Shown piece after piece: positions 1 through 9,271 of a stretch of 64,000 nucleotides of DNA (positions are counted from its first letter, which is position 1; each line of letters opens with the position of its first letter). A program made the position numbers and the translations under genes. The notes under the pieces were generated by a model. It did not search any database. It was not told the DNA's origin and was given only the letters and a program-made list of their open reading frames with translations. Origin of the DNA: Schaalia sp. Marseille-Q2122 (lineage in GTDB: Bacteria; Actinomycetota; Actinomycetes; Actinomycetales; Actinomycetaceae); NCBI RefSeq assembly GCF_903645355.1, contig NZ_CAHJXR010000005.1, positions 286,983 to 350,982 of the forward strand, given 5' to 3'.

Positions 1-433
1 CGCGTGGGGTCAGGGGTGAATCCCCCGCGGCGATTGCTTCGGCTGAGATCTCAGGGTCGACATAGCGGCCGCCTTCGTGAACCTTGCGGATCACGTCGGT
101 CAGCACTTTTGCCGAGGTGGTCTTGGGGACAAAGCCGCGCGCTCCGGCTTCCAGGGCGCGTTTGAGGTGGCCGGGGCGGGCGTGAGAGGTGAGGATAATA
201 CTGCGCGTCGCGGGGCTGGATGCACGAACACTCTCAATCACTTCAATGCCGTCAGCCCCTGGCATTTGCAGGTCAAGGAGTGCCACATCAGGCTGGTGGT
301 GGTTGATGTGGGCGATCGCTTCGGTGCCAGAAGCGGCCACAGTGACCACCTCAATATCAGTTTGAAGCGCCAGTATTGATTCGAGGGCTTCCCGAAGAAG
401 GGTCTCATCGTCAGCAATAATGACTCGAATCAT
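1..433 (-). CDS. NarL/LuxR-family response regulator, C-terminus cut by window edge
   Basis: The minus-strand frame opens at ATG 433 and runs off the left edge. The visible 144 residues form a receiver domain: acidic pair D8-D9, phospho-acceptor D54 in a DLQMPG context, and a KT pair near residue 104. The sequence then reads into SPLTPR, which is the usual entry to a LuxR-type helix-turn-helix. Its ATG overlaps the TGA of the histidine kinase gene (430-433), so the two are translationally coupled. The kinase in turn follows an ABC permease and ATPase gene, so this is most likely the output regulator of an ABC-linked DesKR/LiaSR-type system that controls its own operon. The DNA-binding domain lies outside the window. 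Confidence 0.9.
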   Translation of the reverse strand, partial: MIRVIIADDETLLREALESILALQTDIEVVTVAASGTEAIAHINHHQPDVALLDLQMPGADGIEVIESVRASSPATRSIILTSHARPGHLKRALEAGARGFVPKTTSAKVLTDVIRKVHEGGRYVDPEISAEAIAAGDSPLTPR

Positions 434-1740
434 GACTGTGTCCTTCTTTCCTGCGTCCCACTGCGCATCCCACCGTGCGTCCCACTGCGCGTCCCAGAAG
501 GCATGTCCTGCGCGCCCTCCATATGTGCCACCACAGTGAAGGTATCATCCTTGCGTTCCCAGGTGAGGGCTCCCCCCATCACGGAAAGTCGCGCGGCCAG
601 GCTTTCCAGTCCTGATCCGGGCGTTTCTTCGTGTTGGCTTGTCATCGGGCGCGCTCTATTGTTCGTCACTGTGAGGGTCACGCCGGATTCCTCGTAGGAC
701 AGGCGGAAGGTGGCGCGCGTCGCCTCAGAATGGCGAACAATATTTGTTGCCGTCTCTCGCACCACAAGCGCCAAGCCTTCAGCGACTTGGGGAGGCAAGG
801 CTTCATCCTCGCCAATGATGCGTACCTGCACGCCTGCTGCTGTCAGAAGCGAGTGGGCGCCGCTCAGCTCGGTGGAGAGTTCAGGGCGTCGATACTCGGC
901 CAATACCGAACGCACTTCACGCAGGGCATCGTCAGCCAGGGCGCGTACACGCCGGGATTCTTCAGCTGCACGCTCAGCGCCCTCGGCTTCTGCCAGGACT
1001 GCCGCTAACTCAGACTTTACGGCTACCGCCGTTAAGGTTCGCCCAAAGACGTCGTGCAGATCGCGGGCAATACGCAGGCGTTCCTCCGCCGCAGCAAGAT
1101 CTGCTTTCACCGCGTCAACTTTGGCGTGAGTGTCCACCGCTCGGGTGACGGAGAGTGTCCACTGACAGCTCCACACGCTCAGCGCCACGGTAAAAGTCGT
1201 TGCGATAACGGTTGAGACCATCCGCGCACCCCAGTACTGGGGTTCTGTACCAACAAGCTCGTAGGTGGTTATGCCCTGATGGATGACGACAATGCCCACC
1301 ACTGCTCCACCAATGACATAGTTCGTGCGCGCAGAGATGAGCAACGCTAACGCCCACATCAAGAGCAAGAGGGGGAGGAGCACAGGAAGGGTAGAAAGAA
1401 AAACGTTCTCGCGGTCGGAAACGATCTGCTTGACGAGGCCGCCTGCCAGGGCCGAGGCCCCACCGAGTGTGACAATCGTGGGGAGCACCCAGCGTGGTAG
1501 CGGCGTACCGTCAAGCGCGTAACTGAGCAGGCGCCGCCCGTACATGATGGCGAGGAGGGCCTCAACACTGATGAGGATCATGTGGGCCCGCCCCCACCAC
1601 GAGATTGATATATCGGCGTCAACAATGACCAGAACTATCGCAGAGAAGAGGGGCGATGCCGCAAAGAGAAGGAAGAAGGACCACAGCACATAGGAACGCA
1701 TGCGTCCACTGCCAGCGGGAACTGCGCGTTGCAAGGTCAT
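430..1740 (-). CDS. NarL-type sensor histidine kinase (HisKA_3)
   Basis: This 436-residue membrane kinase has about six N-terminal membrane segments, a short coiled linker, a HisKA_3 dimerisation helix with the phospho-accepting His in RIARDLHDVFGRTL, and a C-terminal HATPase domain with an N-box-like RETATNIVRHSEAT and a late GSGLESLAARL motif. The architecture is that of DesK/LiaS-like sensors of membrane state or antibiotics; the signal cannot be read from sequence. The frame could start at a GTG at 1785 immediately after the permease stop, but that site has no ribosome-binding sequence. The ATG at 1740 has GGAAGA about nine bases upstream and was chosen. It is coupled to the response regulator by an ATGA overlap. 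Confidence 0.92.
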   Translation of the reverse strand: MTLQRAVPAGSGRMRSYVLWSFFLLFAASPLFSAIVLVIVDADISISWWGRAHMILISVEALLAIMYGRRLLSYALDGTPLPRWVLPTIVTLGGASALAGGLVKQIVSDRENVFLSTLPVLLPLLLLMWALALLISARTNYVIGGAVVGIVVIHQGITTYELVGTEPQYWGARMVSTVIATTFTVALSVWSCQWTLSVTRAVDTHAKVDAVKADLAAAEERLRIARDLHDVFGRTLTAVAVKSELAAVLAEAEGAERAAEESRRVRALADDALREVRSVLAEYRRPELSTELSGAHSLLTAAGVQVRIIGEDEALPPQVAEGLALVVRETATNIVRHSEATRATFRLSYEESGVTLTVTNNRARPMTSQHEETPGSGLESLAARLSVMGGALTWERKDDTFTVVAHMEGAQDMPSGTRSGTHGGMRSGTQERRTQS

Positions 1741-1787
1741 AATCGTATTCTTCCAGATCCTCAAGCCAATCCTGGGTGAGGACACGT

Positions 1788-2639
1788 TCAGGCACGGCGG
1801 CTAAAACGCGTGTACCGGGCGAGGTAGATTCCTACGGCTGACCAGGCAATGACCGTCACGGTGGGCACCATCATGGCCAAGAAGGATTCACCCACACTCA
1901 ATGCAGCGCCCCCGTCAATAACAGGAGCAACCCCCATTGAGATCCCCACCAGCGCGTTCACCGCGTACAGGGGCGAGTAGGAGCAGATGGTTTGCAAAGT
2001 CTCGGGCATGAACTGGACGGGGAAGAACAAACCAGAAAAGAACAATGCTGCCAGCATCAGAGGCATTGAGGAGTACTGCGCGGCCTCAACGCTTGAACTC
2101 CACGCTGAGGTCCACGCTCCCAATCCAGCGAAAATCACGACAGCACCCACGATGGCGACAAGCAGGGCCACCGGGTTGACCAGTGGCATTACTTTACCCA
2201 GAACAGCAACGGCAATCATGCCGGTCAGCACCTGCACAACCAGGGCCGCAGCCGAAGGGACAACAGCGGCAACAAGCGCCTCCCACACGCTGGCCTGACC
2301 GGTATTCATCCGTTGGAAGATACCTGCCTCGCGTCGGGCAACCACGATCGTGGTGAAGTTGTAGTAGATGACGAACATCGCACCAAAACCCACCAGCATC
2401 TGCATGACGAGAACGGCGAAGCTCTCAGCGCCGAGAGTATCAAGGAGGAGCGGAGCCAGGGCGAGGGCCATCAGTGGTGAGAGCAGGAGGGCGTTGAGCA
2501 GCACCGTGCGGTTACGGAAAAAGAGTTTGCTTTCTGCTGCGACCAGCGCGCTCATGCGCTGAAGAATACCGGCGGTGCGAGGCGTGGACGAGGACGACGC
2601 GGGGGTGGAGCTTGGGCCGTGAAGGGTCAGGGAGCTCAT
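1788..2639 (-). CDS. ABC-2 type transporter permease
   Basis: This 283-residue protein has the ABC-2 permease layout: a cytoplasmic N-terminus (about 45 residues, Ser/Thr/Pro rich), then six hydrophobic segments with a conserved glycine/phenylalanine-rich segment (FFSGLFFPVQFMP) before the penultimate helix. That segment is typical of DrrB/LiaH-locus permeases. It lies between the ATPase gene and the kinase gene on the same strand and is the membrane half of one exporter. The frame extends to 2672, but ATG 2639 is preceded by AAGGA at a seven-base spacing and was chosen. The substrate is unknown; drug, bacteriocin or lipid export is the usual role of such kinase-linked transporters. Confidence 0.9.
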   Translation of the reverse strand: MSSLTLHGPSSTPASSSSTPRTAGILQRMSALVAAESKLFFRNRTVLLNALLLSPLMALALAPLLLDTLGAESFAVLVMQMLVGFGAMFVIYYNFTTIVVARREAGIFQRMNTGQASVWEALVAAVVPSAAALVVQVLTGMIAVAVLGKVMPLVNPVALLVAIVGAVVIFAGLGAWTSAWSSSVEAAQYSSMPLMLAALFFSGLFFPVQFMPETLQTICSYSPLYAVNALVGISMGVAPVIDGGAALSVGESFLAMMVPTVTVIAWSAVGIYLARYTRFSRRA

Positions 2640-2717
2640 GGTGGATTCCTTTCCAAGGAGGGAAAACGACAAGGGTCAAAGGCATAGGGAGTGCAACGAC
2701 ACTTTGAAGAGTGCCGC

Positions 2718-3713
2718 CTAACGGGATGCAGTGGCCAGGAAGGCAGGATCTTCCAAAGAAGAGACACCAGCCTCAGTTCCTGTGCTCTGAGCGGTCAGCG
2801 CTAAGAAGGCCTGCTCAAGAGCCGCGCTGCGCGCATCGAGAGCTTCCAAACGCACACCGTGACTATCTGCGAGTGCCAGCAAGGCCCCCAGGGTTGTTTG
2901 CAGGTCCGAGCTGTGCAGAACGAAGCGCTGGCGCTCGCGGACCACTGCGCCGCTGAGCGCAGGGAGGGTGGCAAGAGCGGCCTCGTCAATCCTCAGAGCA
3001 CCTGCCTGGGCTTCTGGGACAACGAAACTAATCGTTGAAGGCTGAGAGGCGACGATCTGTGCGACGCTGCCTTCAGTGAGGATACGTCCCGTGGCCATCA
3101 CCATAACGCGGTCCGCCAGGGCTTCAGCTTCTTCAAGGTAGTGAGTGGTGAGGAAGACAGTGGTGCCCTCGTTGAGCATGGAGCTAATGAACTCCCAGGT
3201 GGCGCGTCGGGATGCGGGATCAAGGCCGGTGGTGGGCTCGTCAAGGAAGAGGAGTTCAGGCCGTCCCAGGGTGGCCATAGCCAGGTCAAGGCGGCGACGT
3301 TCCCCGCCCGAGAGAGCCTTGACGCGAACCGTTGCGCGGTGGCTGAGGTTGACAAGGTCCATTGCATCGGCAACGCTGCGTCCCTGAGCCATGGTGCCAC
3401 GCCACATGGTGAGGGTTTCCGCGACGCTCAGGTCGTCAGCGAAACCGGCCTCTTGAAGCATAATGCCGGTGCGAGGGCGTACCGCAGCCCGTTCTTTTTG
3501 GGGGTCGTGCCCAAAGAGACGTACCTCGCCAGACGTTGCCGGAGCGGTGCCTTGGAGGATTTCCGTCAGCGAGGTTTTGCCAGCGCCGTTGGTTCCCAGG
3601 AGGGCGACGAGTTCACCTCGTTCAACCTGGAAAGACACGCCGTCAACGGCAGTGAAACGCGAGGCACCCTTACCGTAGGTGCGAACAATATCCTGGGCTT
3701 CGATGACGCTCAT
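2718..3713 (-). CDS. ABC transporter ATP-binding protein (DrrA-like)
   Basis: This 331-residue ATPase has Walker A GTNGAGKTS, signature LSGGERRRLDLAMA, Walker B LLFLDEPTTGLDP and an H-loop TTHYLEEAEALAD. After the roughly 220-residue nucleotide-binding domain there is a C-terminal extension of about 110 residues, as in DrrA/CcmA-type exporters. ATG 3713 has AAGGAG just upstream; a longer frame to 3740 lacks such a site. It is first in a four-gene minus-strand operon (ATPase, permease, histidine kinase, response regulator). The intervening gap to the permease gene contains only its ribosome-binding site, so co-transcription is likely. Confidence 0.95.
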   Translation of the reverse strand: MSVIEAQDIVRTYGKGASRFTAVDGVSFQVERGELVALLGTNGAGKTSLTEILQGTAPATSGEVRLFGHDPQKERAAVRPRTGIMLQEAGFADDLSVAETLTMWRGTMAQGRSVADAMDLVNLSHRATVRVKALSGGERRRLDLAMATLGRPELLFLDEPTTGLDPASRRATWEFISSMLNEGTTVFLTTHYLEEAEALADRVMVMATGRILTEGSVAQIVASQPSTISFVVPEAQAGALRIDEAALATLPALSGAVVRERQRFVLHSSDLQTTLGALLALADSHGVRLEALDARSAALEQAFLALTAQSTGTEAGVSSLEDPAFLATASR

Positions 3714-3805
3714 GAGAGGCTCCTTCGGGGCGGTGAACAACTGATGTTTCTAGTGTTCCCCCGACAATGGAGCTCCCCTACTGAGCGATATCACCACTTC
3801 ATGTG

Positions 3806-3837
3806 GGTTCTTCAGAAGCAACCCATGACATTTGTCA
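3806..3837. promoter_or_regulatory. Candidate operator of the ABC/two-component operon
   Basis: Upstream of the ATPase gene lie two near-palindromes. One at 3806-3825 pairs GGGTT with AACCC around a TTC/GAA core. The other at 3826-3837 is TGACA-TT-TGTCA. They abut each other and fall in the only gap of the cassette that could carry its promoter. Operators of NarL-type regulators of ABC cassettes are commonly short inverted repeats of this kind, so binding by the encoded regulator is plausible but not shown. Confidence 0.35.
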
Positions 3838-3841
3838 GTAG

Positions 3842-4546
3842 TTATTTAGCCTGCTCTACTGACGCTAACTTTTCTCCGCTGCCCTGAATGGGTGCTCTGT
3901 CAAAACTTGAGTTGGCCGACTGTTCGTGCTTCTCATGGTGGCGGGCCCGTAGTTTCTCCATGACAATCACGATCCAGGTGGAGATCAGCAGCGGCTGGAT
4001 GACCAGGTTAACGTTGGCGGGATTCAAAATGATGTCAAAGGTTTCTTCAGCAGTGAGTTCCCCATCGATCAGGACAACAATGCTGCGCATACCGTCGAAG
4101 AAGAACTGGTAGACAGCCAAGTAAATCGTCATCCATTGGATGAAATACTCTGAGATTTCGTAGTCGTCGCCGCTGAGTCGCAGCAGAGGAAGAACCTGCA
4201 TGACCATCTGGCGCCAGCAATAATGCACGATTGCTGTCAGCAGAATCATGATGAGGAGCCCCAGAAGGAAGGAGCCGCCTTCAAACTTGCCAAAAGTCTG
4301 CCCAAAAGGCGAGGTCTCGATATCGACGAAAATGGAGGGATCTCGAATGAGTTCAATAATGGTCGCAAGCGACATCATTCCCATTGCCACGACGGGCAGG
4401 ACAATAGCTGTGGTCGCAAGCATGATGAGGAAGTGCAGCATGACTGCGACGAAGGAATATTCAGCGTCGCTGCGGCCTCTATAGACAATCCGCCCGATGA
4501 CGTACAGAAGAATGAGGACGATAACGGCCTGGATCAGCACTGCCAT
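3842..4546 (-). CDS. Membrane protein of unknown function
   Basis: A 234-residue protein with four clear hydrophobic segments (about residues 3-18, 30-62, 95-112 and 178-195), a loop rich in acidic residues between the second and third, and a charged hydrophilic C-terminal tail of about 35 residues containing a His/Glu-rich stretch (RARHHEKHEQ). I do not recognise the family. ATG 4546 has a GAAGAAG purine run upstream. It stands between the ABC cassette and the GDPD gene on the same strand, separated from each by 50 to 130 bases, so membership of either transcription unit is uncertain. Confidence 0.75.
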   Translation of the reverse strand: MAVLIQAVIVLILLYVIGRIVYRGRSDAEYSFVAVMLHFLIMLATTAIVLPVVAMGMMSLATIIELIRDPSIFVDIETSPFGQTFGKFEGGSFLLGLLIMILLTAIVHYCWRQMVMQVLPLLRLSGDDYEISEYFIQWMTIYLAVYQFFFDGMRSIVVLIDGELTAEETFDIILNPANVNLVIQPLLISTWIVIVMEKLRARHHEKHEQSANSSFDRAPIQGSGEKLASVEQAK

Positions 4547-4601
4547 AATCTTCTTCTACTTCCCAAGATCGTCACGCACTCATTGCAGGCGAGACAGAGA
4601 C

Positions 4602-5399
4602 TCAGCGCGCGTTAGGGGCGGGAAGCTCACGCCATTGGCCACGAGCAATCAGCAATTCACGCATCATCGAGGGCCGGTCGGTGACGATACCGTCAACGCC
4701 CATCTCAATGAGTTCAACCATTTCTGCTGGTTCATTAATGGTCCACACGTGAACTGCCAAGCCCAGAGTATGGGCGGTGGCGATGAAACGCGGGTCAACA
4801 ACGCGGATGGGCCCCTGATAGTGGGGCACCTGCACGGCGCGCACGCCCTGACGAGGCCCAGGCACGTGCCAGGAACCGGCGTTGGTGGCGGTTTGGGCAG
4901 CGCCGAGCAGTCGGGCTACGGCACTGACGCCCAGGGATGTCGAGACTTTCCCAGGAGCCATGGCACGGATGCGCTGCAGGCGGCGTTCAGAGAAGGAGGC
5001 GAGCATGACCCGGTCGAAGGCCTTGCAGCGCTCCAAAGTAGCCAGGAGGGGTTCGACAACGCCATCGCTCTTGGCGTCAATGTTGAACCACAGGTCAGGG
5101 TAGGCTTCGAATACCTCTTCGAGCAGGGGCATGCGTTCGCCAGCACCATTGCGCATGGTCACCAGTTCCGCCCAGGTGAGGTCTTCAACACGACCTTCAC
5201 CGTCATAGGTGCGGTCAATGACGTCGTCATGGTGAACAACTACTCGACCATCGGCAGTGACATGCACGTCGGTTTCAATATGACGTACACCGATGCTGCG
5301 CATCCGGTCGAAAGCGAGCATGGAGTTTTCAGCGACTTCAGCAGCTCCCCCACGGTGAGCGAAGACGAGCGGGCATCCACCGGCGACGACGGGGATCAT
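4602..5399 (-). CDS. Glycerophosphodiester phosphodiesterase family protein
   Basis: This 265-residue protein hydrolyses glycerophosphodiesters to glycerol 3-phosphate and an alcohol. It carries the GDPD signature at the N-terminus (FAHRGGAAEVAENSMLAF), the metal-binding ETDVH motif followed by VVHHDD, and a conserved WFNIDAK strand. There is no signal peptide, so it is probably cytoplasmic. ATG 5399 overlaps the TGA of the upstream M23 peptidase gene (ATGA) and has GGAG five bases upstream; an in-frame GTG at 5405 is possible but worse placed. Coupling to a cell-wall peptidase suggests a joint role in envelope turnover, which is inference. Confidence 0.93.
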   Translation of the reverse strand: MIPVVAGGCPLVFAHRGGAAEVAENSMLAFDRMRSIGVRHIETDVHVTADGRVVVHHDDVIDRTYDGEGRVEDLTWAELVTMRNGAGERMPLLEEVFEAYPDLWFNIDAKSDGVVEPLLATLERCKAFDRVMLASFSERRLQRIRAMAPGKVSTSLGVSAVARLLGAAQTATNAGSWHVPGPRQGVRAVQVPHYQGPIRVVDPRFIATAHTLGLAVHVWTINEPAEMVELIEMGVDGIVTDRPSMMRELLIARGQWRELPAPNAR

Positions 5400-6322
5400 T
5401 GACACTCCTGTCCAAGGAAGGTCGCCCCGGCTTCCTCCATGAAAGGCACGGGGTCAATCGGCTTATCTGCGGCATCACGGATCTCGAAATGCAGGTGGGC
5501 GCCGGTGGACCAGCCGTTATTGCCGACGGCGCCGATGAGCTGCCCTGCGTCAACCTCTTGCCCCTGCGTGACGACAATGTCGTTCATGTACTGGTGCAGG
5601 TAGGCCGAGAAGTAGGGGGTGCCATCTTGGCCTTCGTGACGGATGACGACATAGGCGCCTGATCGGGAATTCTCTGCCACTTCGGTGACGACGCCAGCGG
5701 CAGCGGAGTACATGGGGGTGCCCAGGGATGCGGCCATATCAACGCCCTCGTGCATGAGCATCTGGCCTGACACTGGAGAGATACGCATGGAGAAACCGGA
5801 GGTGATCTCGTAGGTTCCGGGCTTGAGTGGCCAGTACACGCGTTCTTGTTTGACGACGACTCGGTCACCATTGGCCGCTGTTTCTGCGGGGACGCAGGCG
5901 GTGGCCAGCAAAGGGGTGCGCACGCGGGTACGCGAGGCCGCTGCGACGGCACCTTCCAGGGAGGCGTACTCGATGGAGGAATTGACAGTGCCCACCCAGG
6001 TGTGACCACCTGTACCGGAGGACAGGATCTTGACAGGCAGTTGGACGGAGGAGTCTGGCCCGATGAAGCCCGCGACGGGCACGACCACAGTGGTCAGGGT
6101 AAGGAGGGCCAAAGCAGAGGCTTTGATGACCTGACGCATGGAGCGAGGCAGAGCGGCGTGCTCTTGACTGCTATGCGATCGGCTCTGGGTGGGAAGAGTT
6201 TCACTCTCCGGCGCCAGGAGCGACGAATAGGGGTTGTCGGCTGCGGTGACAGTGGTACGGGAACGTCCATGCAACTGCGTGCGTGAGGGGAACGGGTATT
6301 CTCCCTGCATGCCGTGGGTCAC
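5396..6322 (-). CDS. M23 family metallopeptidase, membrane anchored
   Basis: A 308-residue protein with a 60-residue basic/polar N-terminus, one hydrophobic segment (about 66-87) acting as signal anchor, and a C-terminal LytM/M23 domain. Zinc-ligand motifs are visible as MHEGVDMAA and HLHFEIRD, with GNNGWSTGAHLHFE matching the family core. Such enzymes cut peptide cross-bridges of peptidoglycan or act as amidase activators. The GTG at 6322 has AAGGAG at a five-base spacing and fits well. It is the first gene of a coupled pair with the downstream GDPD. The upstream 200 bases hold its promoter region; I saw no convincing riboswitch there. Confidence 0.93.
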   Translation of the reverse strand: MTHGMQGEYPFPSRTQLHGRSRTTVTAADNPYSSLLAPESETLPTQSRSHSSQEHAALPRSMRQVIKASALALLTLTTVVVPVAGFIGPDSSVQLPVKILSSGTGGHTWVGTVNSSIEYASLEGAVAAASRTRVRTPLLATACVPAETAANGDRVVVKQERVYWPLKPGTYEITSGFSMRISPVSGQMLMHEGVDMAASLGTPMYSAAAGVVTEVAENSRSGAYVVIRHEGQDGTPYFSAYLHQYMNDIVVTQGQEVDAGQLIGAVGNNGWSTGAHLHFEIRDAADKPIDPVPFMEEAGATFLGQECQ

Positions 6323-6534
6323 TCCGACTCCTTACCCTTCTCCTGCGAAACACCTGGACTTTGGTGCAGATCAGGCGCTCACGAAATGACTGTTCTAAAC
6401 CTACCTCGTTAACGCTGCCAGTGCGAGTAGTTGAGCATCAGATCACGCATGTGCGCACCCCATTTACCTTTGTGCGTCTCCACTCCGTCCAGATCCTCCA
6501 AGCGATGCTCCCCTTTCCGTCACCCTCAGGCGCT

Positions 6535-7581
6535 TCACAGGTTGGTTTCGCGCTGGAGACTGTCACGCACCTCGCCGACAAGTTCTTCGAGGATGTCCTC
6601 CAGGAAGAGGACACCCACGACGGCGCCGACCTCGTCACGGACCTCCACGCAGTGCGATCCTGTGCGCTGCATGAGGCGCAGGGCGTCTTCCACCTCGTCA
6701 GAGGCGTTGATCGAGGCCATGCGGCGGATCCGCCAGGAGGTAATGGGCTCCTCGCGGGCTTCGTCTTCGGCGTAGAGCACGTCTTTGAGGTGCACGTAGC
6801 CGACGATCGCGCCGTCCTCGCCAACCACTGGGAAGCGCGAGTATCCGGTCTGGGCGACCTCGCGTTCCACGGCGGCGGGAGTGACATCGTGGGGAAGGAT
6901 AATCAATTCAGCCAGGGGCACCATGGAATCCCCTGCGGTTTCTTCGGAGAATTCCAGCGTGCCGGTGAGCAGTCCCAGGTCATCGTCGAGCATGCCCTCC
7001 TGCTGGGAGAGTTCCACAATGGAGGCCACTTCCTCAACGGTGAAGGTCGAGGACACCTCGGATTGGGGTTCGATGCCGAAGCGTCGCAGGAACCAGTTGG
7101 CGACGCGGTCCATCGCTTCGATGAGGGGGCGCACGAGGTGGCCGATGGCCACCAGGGGTGGGGCGAGGACAAGGAGTGCGCGGTGGGCGGTGGAGATGGA
7201 AATATTCTTTGGCACCATTTCGCCGATGACAACGTGCAAGATCAGCACGATGGCCAGGGCGATGGCGAAGCCGAAGACGTGGGCGCTGGCGGCAGGCAGG
7301 CCCCATTCCACGAGGGGTTCTTCGATGAGGTGGGCGATGGCGGGTTCGGCAACGACGCCCAGCGACGTTGAGGCCACGGTAATGCCCAGCTGGCAGATGG
7401 CGAGCATGAGCGAGACGTGCTCGAGGGCGTACATGGCCTGGCGGGAACCTCGTACTCCCTGCTCAACGAGGGGTTCAACCTGGGAGCGACGCGAAGAAGT
7501 CGTCGCGAATTCGCCAGCGACGAAGAAGGCGTTGATCGCCAGAAGCAGCACCGTCAGGAGGAGAGCGAGAACGGGGTTCAC
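6535..7581 (-). CDS. CNNM/CBS-domain transporter-like protein (HlyC/CorC family), short form
   Basis: This 348-residue protein has an N-terminal CNNM transmembrane domain (about residues 1-180, with AINAFFVAGEFA at the start and VIGEMVPKNISI as the family signature) followed by a pair of CBS domains (about 205-335; DSMVPLAELIILP and GSHCVEVRDEVGAVVGVLFLEDILEELVGEVRD). It lacks the C-terminal CorC_HlyC domain that its neighbour has. Families of this type are linked to magnesium and cobalt homeostasis. Its start ATG overlaps the stop of the upstream paralogue (7578-7581), so the pair is translated together and may form a heteromeric complex, as seen for other tandem CNNM genes. Confidence 0.93.
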   Translation of the reverse strand: MNPVLALLLTVLLLAINAFFVAGEFATTSSRRSQVEPLVEQGVRGSRQAMYALEHVSLMLAICQLGITVASTSLGVVAEPAIAHLIEEPLVEWGLPAASAHVFGFAIALAIVLILHVVIGEMVPKNISISTAHRALLVLAPPLVAIGHLVRPLIEAMDRVANWFLRRFGIEPQSEVSSTFTVEEVASIVELSQQEGMLDDDLGLLTGTLEFSEETAGDSMVPLAELIILPHDVTPAAVEREVAQTGYSRFPVVGEDGAIVGYVHLKDVLYAEDEAREEPITSWRIRRMASINASDEVEDALRLMQRTGSHCVEVRDEVGAVVGVLFLEDILEELVGEVRDSLQRETNL

Positions 7582-8909
7582 AGGTGCACCTCCTCATCCT
7601 CGGCAGGGGCAGGTGGGACGAGGGCGAGCTGCGTGACTCGTCTGCCCTGCATCTGCGTGACAGCAATGACGGCGCCCGCAATCTTCAGGCGATCGCCCAC
7701 GATGGGCACGCGACCCAAGTGGGTCATCACCAGGCCAGCGAGGGTTTCGTAAGGGCCGTCTTCAGGCAGAACAATGCCGACGCGCTGGGCGAGCTCGTCG
7801 GGGCGCAGGGTGCCCGGCACGAGGTAGGTGCCATCTGGACGCTGCCGGATGCCGAGGCGCCGCAGGTCGTGCTCGTCGGCGACCTCGCCCACGATCTCCT
7901 CGACGACATCTTCGAGGGTGACGATGCCGGAGACCCCGCCATATTCGTCGACAACGACGGCCATTTGCACGCCCTCATCGCGCAGTTGGAGCATGAGGGG
8001 CCCCAGGGGAACGGTCTCTGGAACCTTGGGGGCTTCGGTCATGAGGGAGGAGGAGATCACGGGGACTTCAGCCCGCCGCTCGTAGGGCACGGCAATAGCG
8101 CGACGCAGGCTGACAATACCAACGATGTCATCACTGTCATCGCCGATGACGGGGAAGCGCGAGTGGCCAGTTTCGCGCGCTCGATCAACAACGTCGGCGG
8201 CGCTGGCGGACTCGGGGAGGGTGTGGAGGAGGCCTCGGTCGGTCATGACGTCAACGGCAGTGAGTTCTCCGATGCGGATGGAGTTGGTAAGCAGAGCTGC
8301 GGTTGAGGTATCAAGGGTGCCTTCCTGTGCGGAGTGGCGCACGAGGGCGGCGAGTTCGGAGGAGGAGCGCGCAGCGGAGATTTCTTCTTGGGGTTCAATC
8401 CCGAAAGCGCGCAGCATGGCGTTTGCAACGCGAGTAAGAACCCTGATGAGGGGGTTGAAGATGGCGGTGAATGCCATTTGGAAGGGGACAACCAGGCCAG
8501 CTGTTTCTAAAGGTTTTGCCAAGGCGAGGTTCTTGGGGATGAGTTCACCCACGAGCATCGAAAAAGCGTTGACGACGATGGCCGAGACGGCCAAGGCGAC
8601 ACCTGTGGCCAGAGCCGAGGCAACGCCAGCATTACCAAGCAAGTCAGCCAGGATATTCGTCAGGGAGGTTTGGGTAGTGTAGCCCAGCAAGATGGTGGTC
8701 AGGGTAATGCCGATTTGCGCCCCTGATAGCTGGGTAGAAAGAGTGCGGGTGGCACGGAGAACCTGGGTGGCACGTTTGTCGCCTTCGACGGAGCGGCGCT
8801 CAACGACGGCTTGGTCGAGGGCGACGAGGGAGAATTCGGCGGCAACAAAGAGGAAAGTTCCTGCTGTGAGGACGACCCCCAGGAGGAGCATGAGGATGTC
8901 AACGAGCAC
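7578..8909 (-). CDS. CNNM/CBS/CorC_HlyC-domain transporter-like protein, long form
   Basis: A 443-residue paralogue of the downstream gene. The CNNM domain spans roughly residues 1-195 ([27 protein letters not shown]), the CBS pair 215-340 ([45 protein letters not shown]), and the FAD-like CorC_HlyC domain the remaining 90 residues ([29 protein letters not shown]). The start is a GTG at 8909 with only a weak AAGG upstream; no better start lies close by. Predicted role is divalent-cation efflux or homeostasis at the membrane. The pair is the leftmost end of the minus-strand block that diverges from kgd. Confidence 0.92.
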   Translation of the reverse strand: MLVDILMLLLGVVLTAGTFLFVAAEFSLVALDQAVVERRSVEGDKRATQVLRATRTLSTQLSGAQIGITLTTILLGYTTQTSLTNILADLLGNAGVASALATGVALAVSAIVVNAFSMLVGELIPKNLALAKPLETAGLVVPFQMAFTAIFNPLIRVLTRVANAMLRAFGIEPQEEISAARSSSELAALVRHSAQEGTLDTSTAALLTNSIRIGELTAVDVMTDRGLLHTLPESASAADVVDRARETGHSRFPVIGDDSDDIVGIVSLRRAIAVPYERRAEVPVISSSLMTEAPKVPETVPLGPLMLQLRDEGVQMAVVVDEYGGVSGIVTLEDVVEEIVGEVADEHDLRRLGIRQRPDGTYLVPGTLRPDELAQRVGIVLPEDGPYETLAGLVMTHLGRVPIVGDRLKIAGAVIAVTQMQGRRVTQLALVPPAPAEDEEVHL

Positions 8910-9271
8910 GCAGCATCACACCTTGAAGGGCTCGTGGCGCGAAGGAGTGCGGCGCCGGGCAATACACAAAGGCCTGGTGGCTACAACTGTCACTGTCCAT
9001 GATGTCTCGATCCTACAGGGCGAGGGCGGTGCGGGAGGGGAAGAGGCGGGGGATGTGGGCAATCGCGCGGCTGGCGAGAGCGAGCGCCCCTCTTTGCTGA
9101 GGACAGACCCCTCCCCGCCTCTTTTAAAAGAAGGGTCAAGAGTGTTTACAGTGCAGCTCTCAAACCCTCCCAAATGTTGTCAAAAGCACACACACCTGGG
9201 ACTTTCGTCATATTATGAGTGCCAGCAGTTATCAACGTTGATATCAACCTGTATGGAAAGTGGAGACGACG
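8910..9271. other. Divergent intergenic region between the CNNM pair and kgd
   Basis: About 360 bases without a credible gene. Short frames here have no ribosome-binding site or family resemblance. The right end holds an AT-rich TATTAT at 9211-9216 that could be a -10 element for kgd, followed by the overlapping palindromes listed separately. The left end holds the control region for the CNNM pair. Confidence 0.6.
9230..9248. promoter_or_regulatory. Overlapping palindromes upstream of kgd
   Basis: TATCAACGTTGATA (9230-9243) is a perfect 14-base palindrome. GTTGATATCAAC (9237-9248) is a second perfect palindrome sharing its right half. Together they give three alternating copies of the half-site ATCAAC/GTTGAT. 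The element lies 24 bases before the kgd start, downstream of a possible -10, where a repressor could block transcription. No regulator can be assigned. Confidence 0.5.

Noticed and set aside
6283..7371. Plus-strand frame of 362 codons antisense to the CNNM gene
   Set aside because: It is a GC-driven shadow: the opposite strand encodes a complete CNNM/CBS protein.
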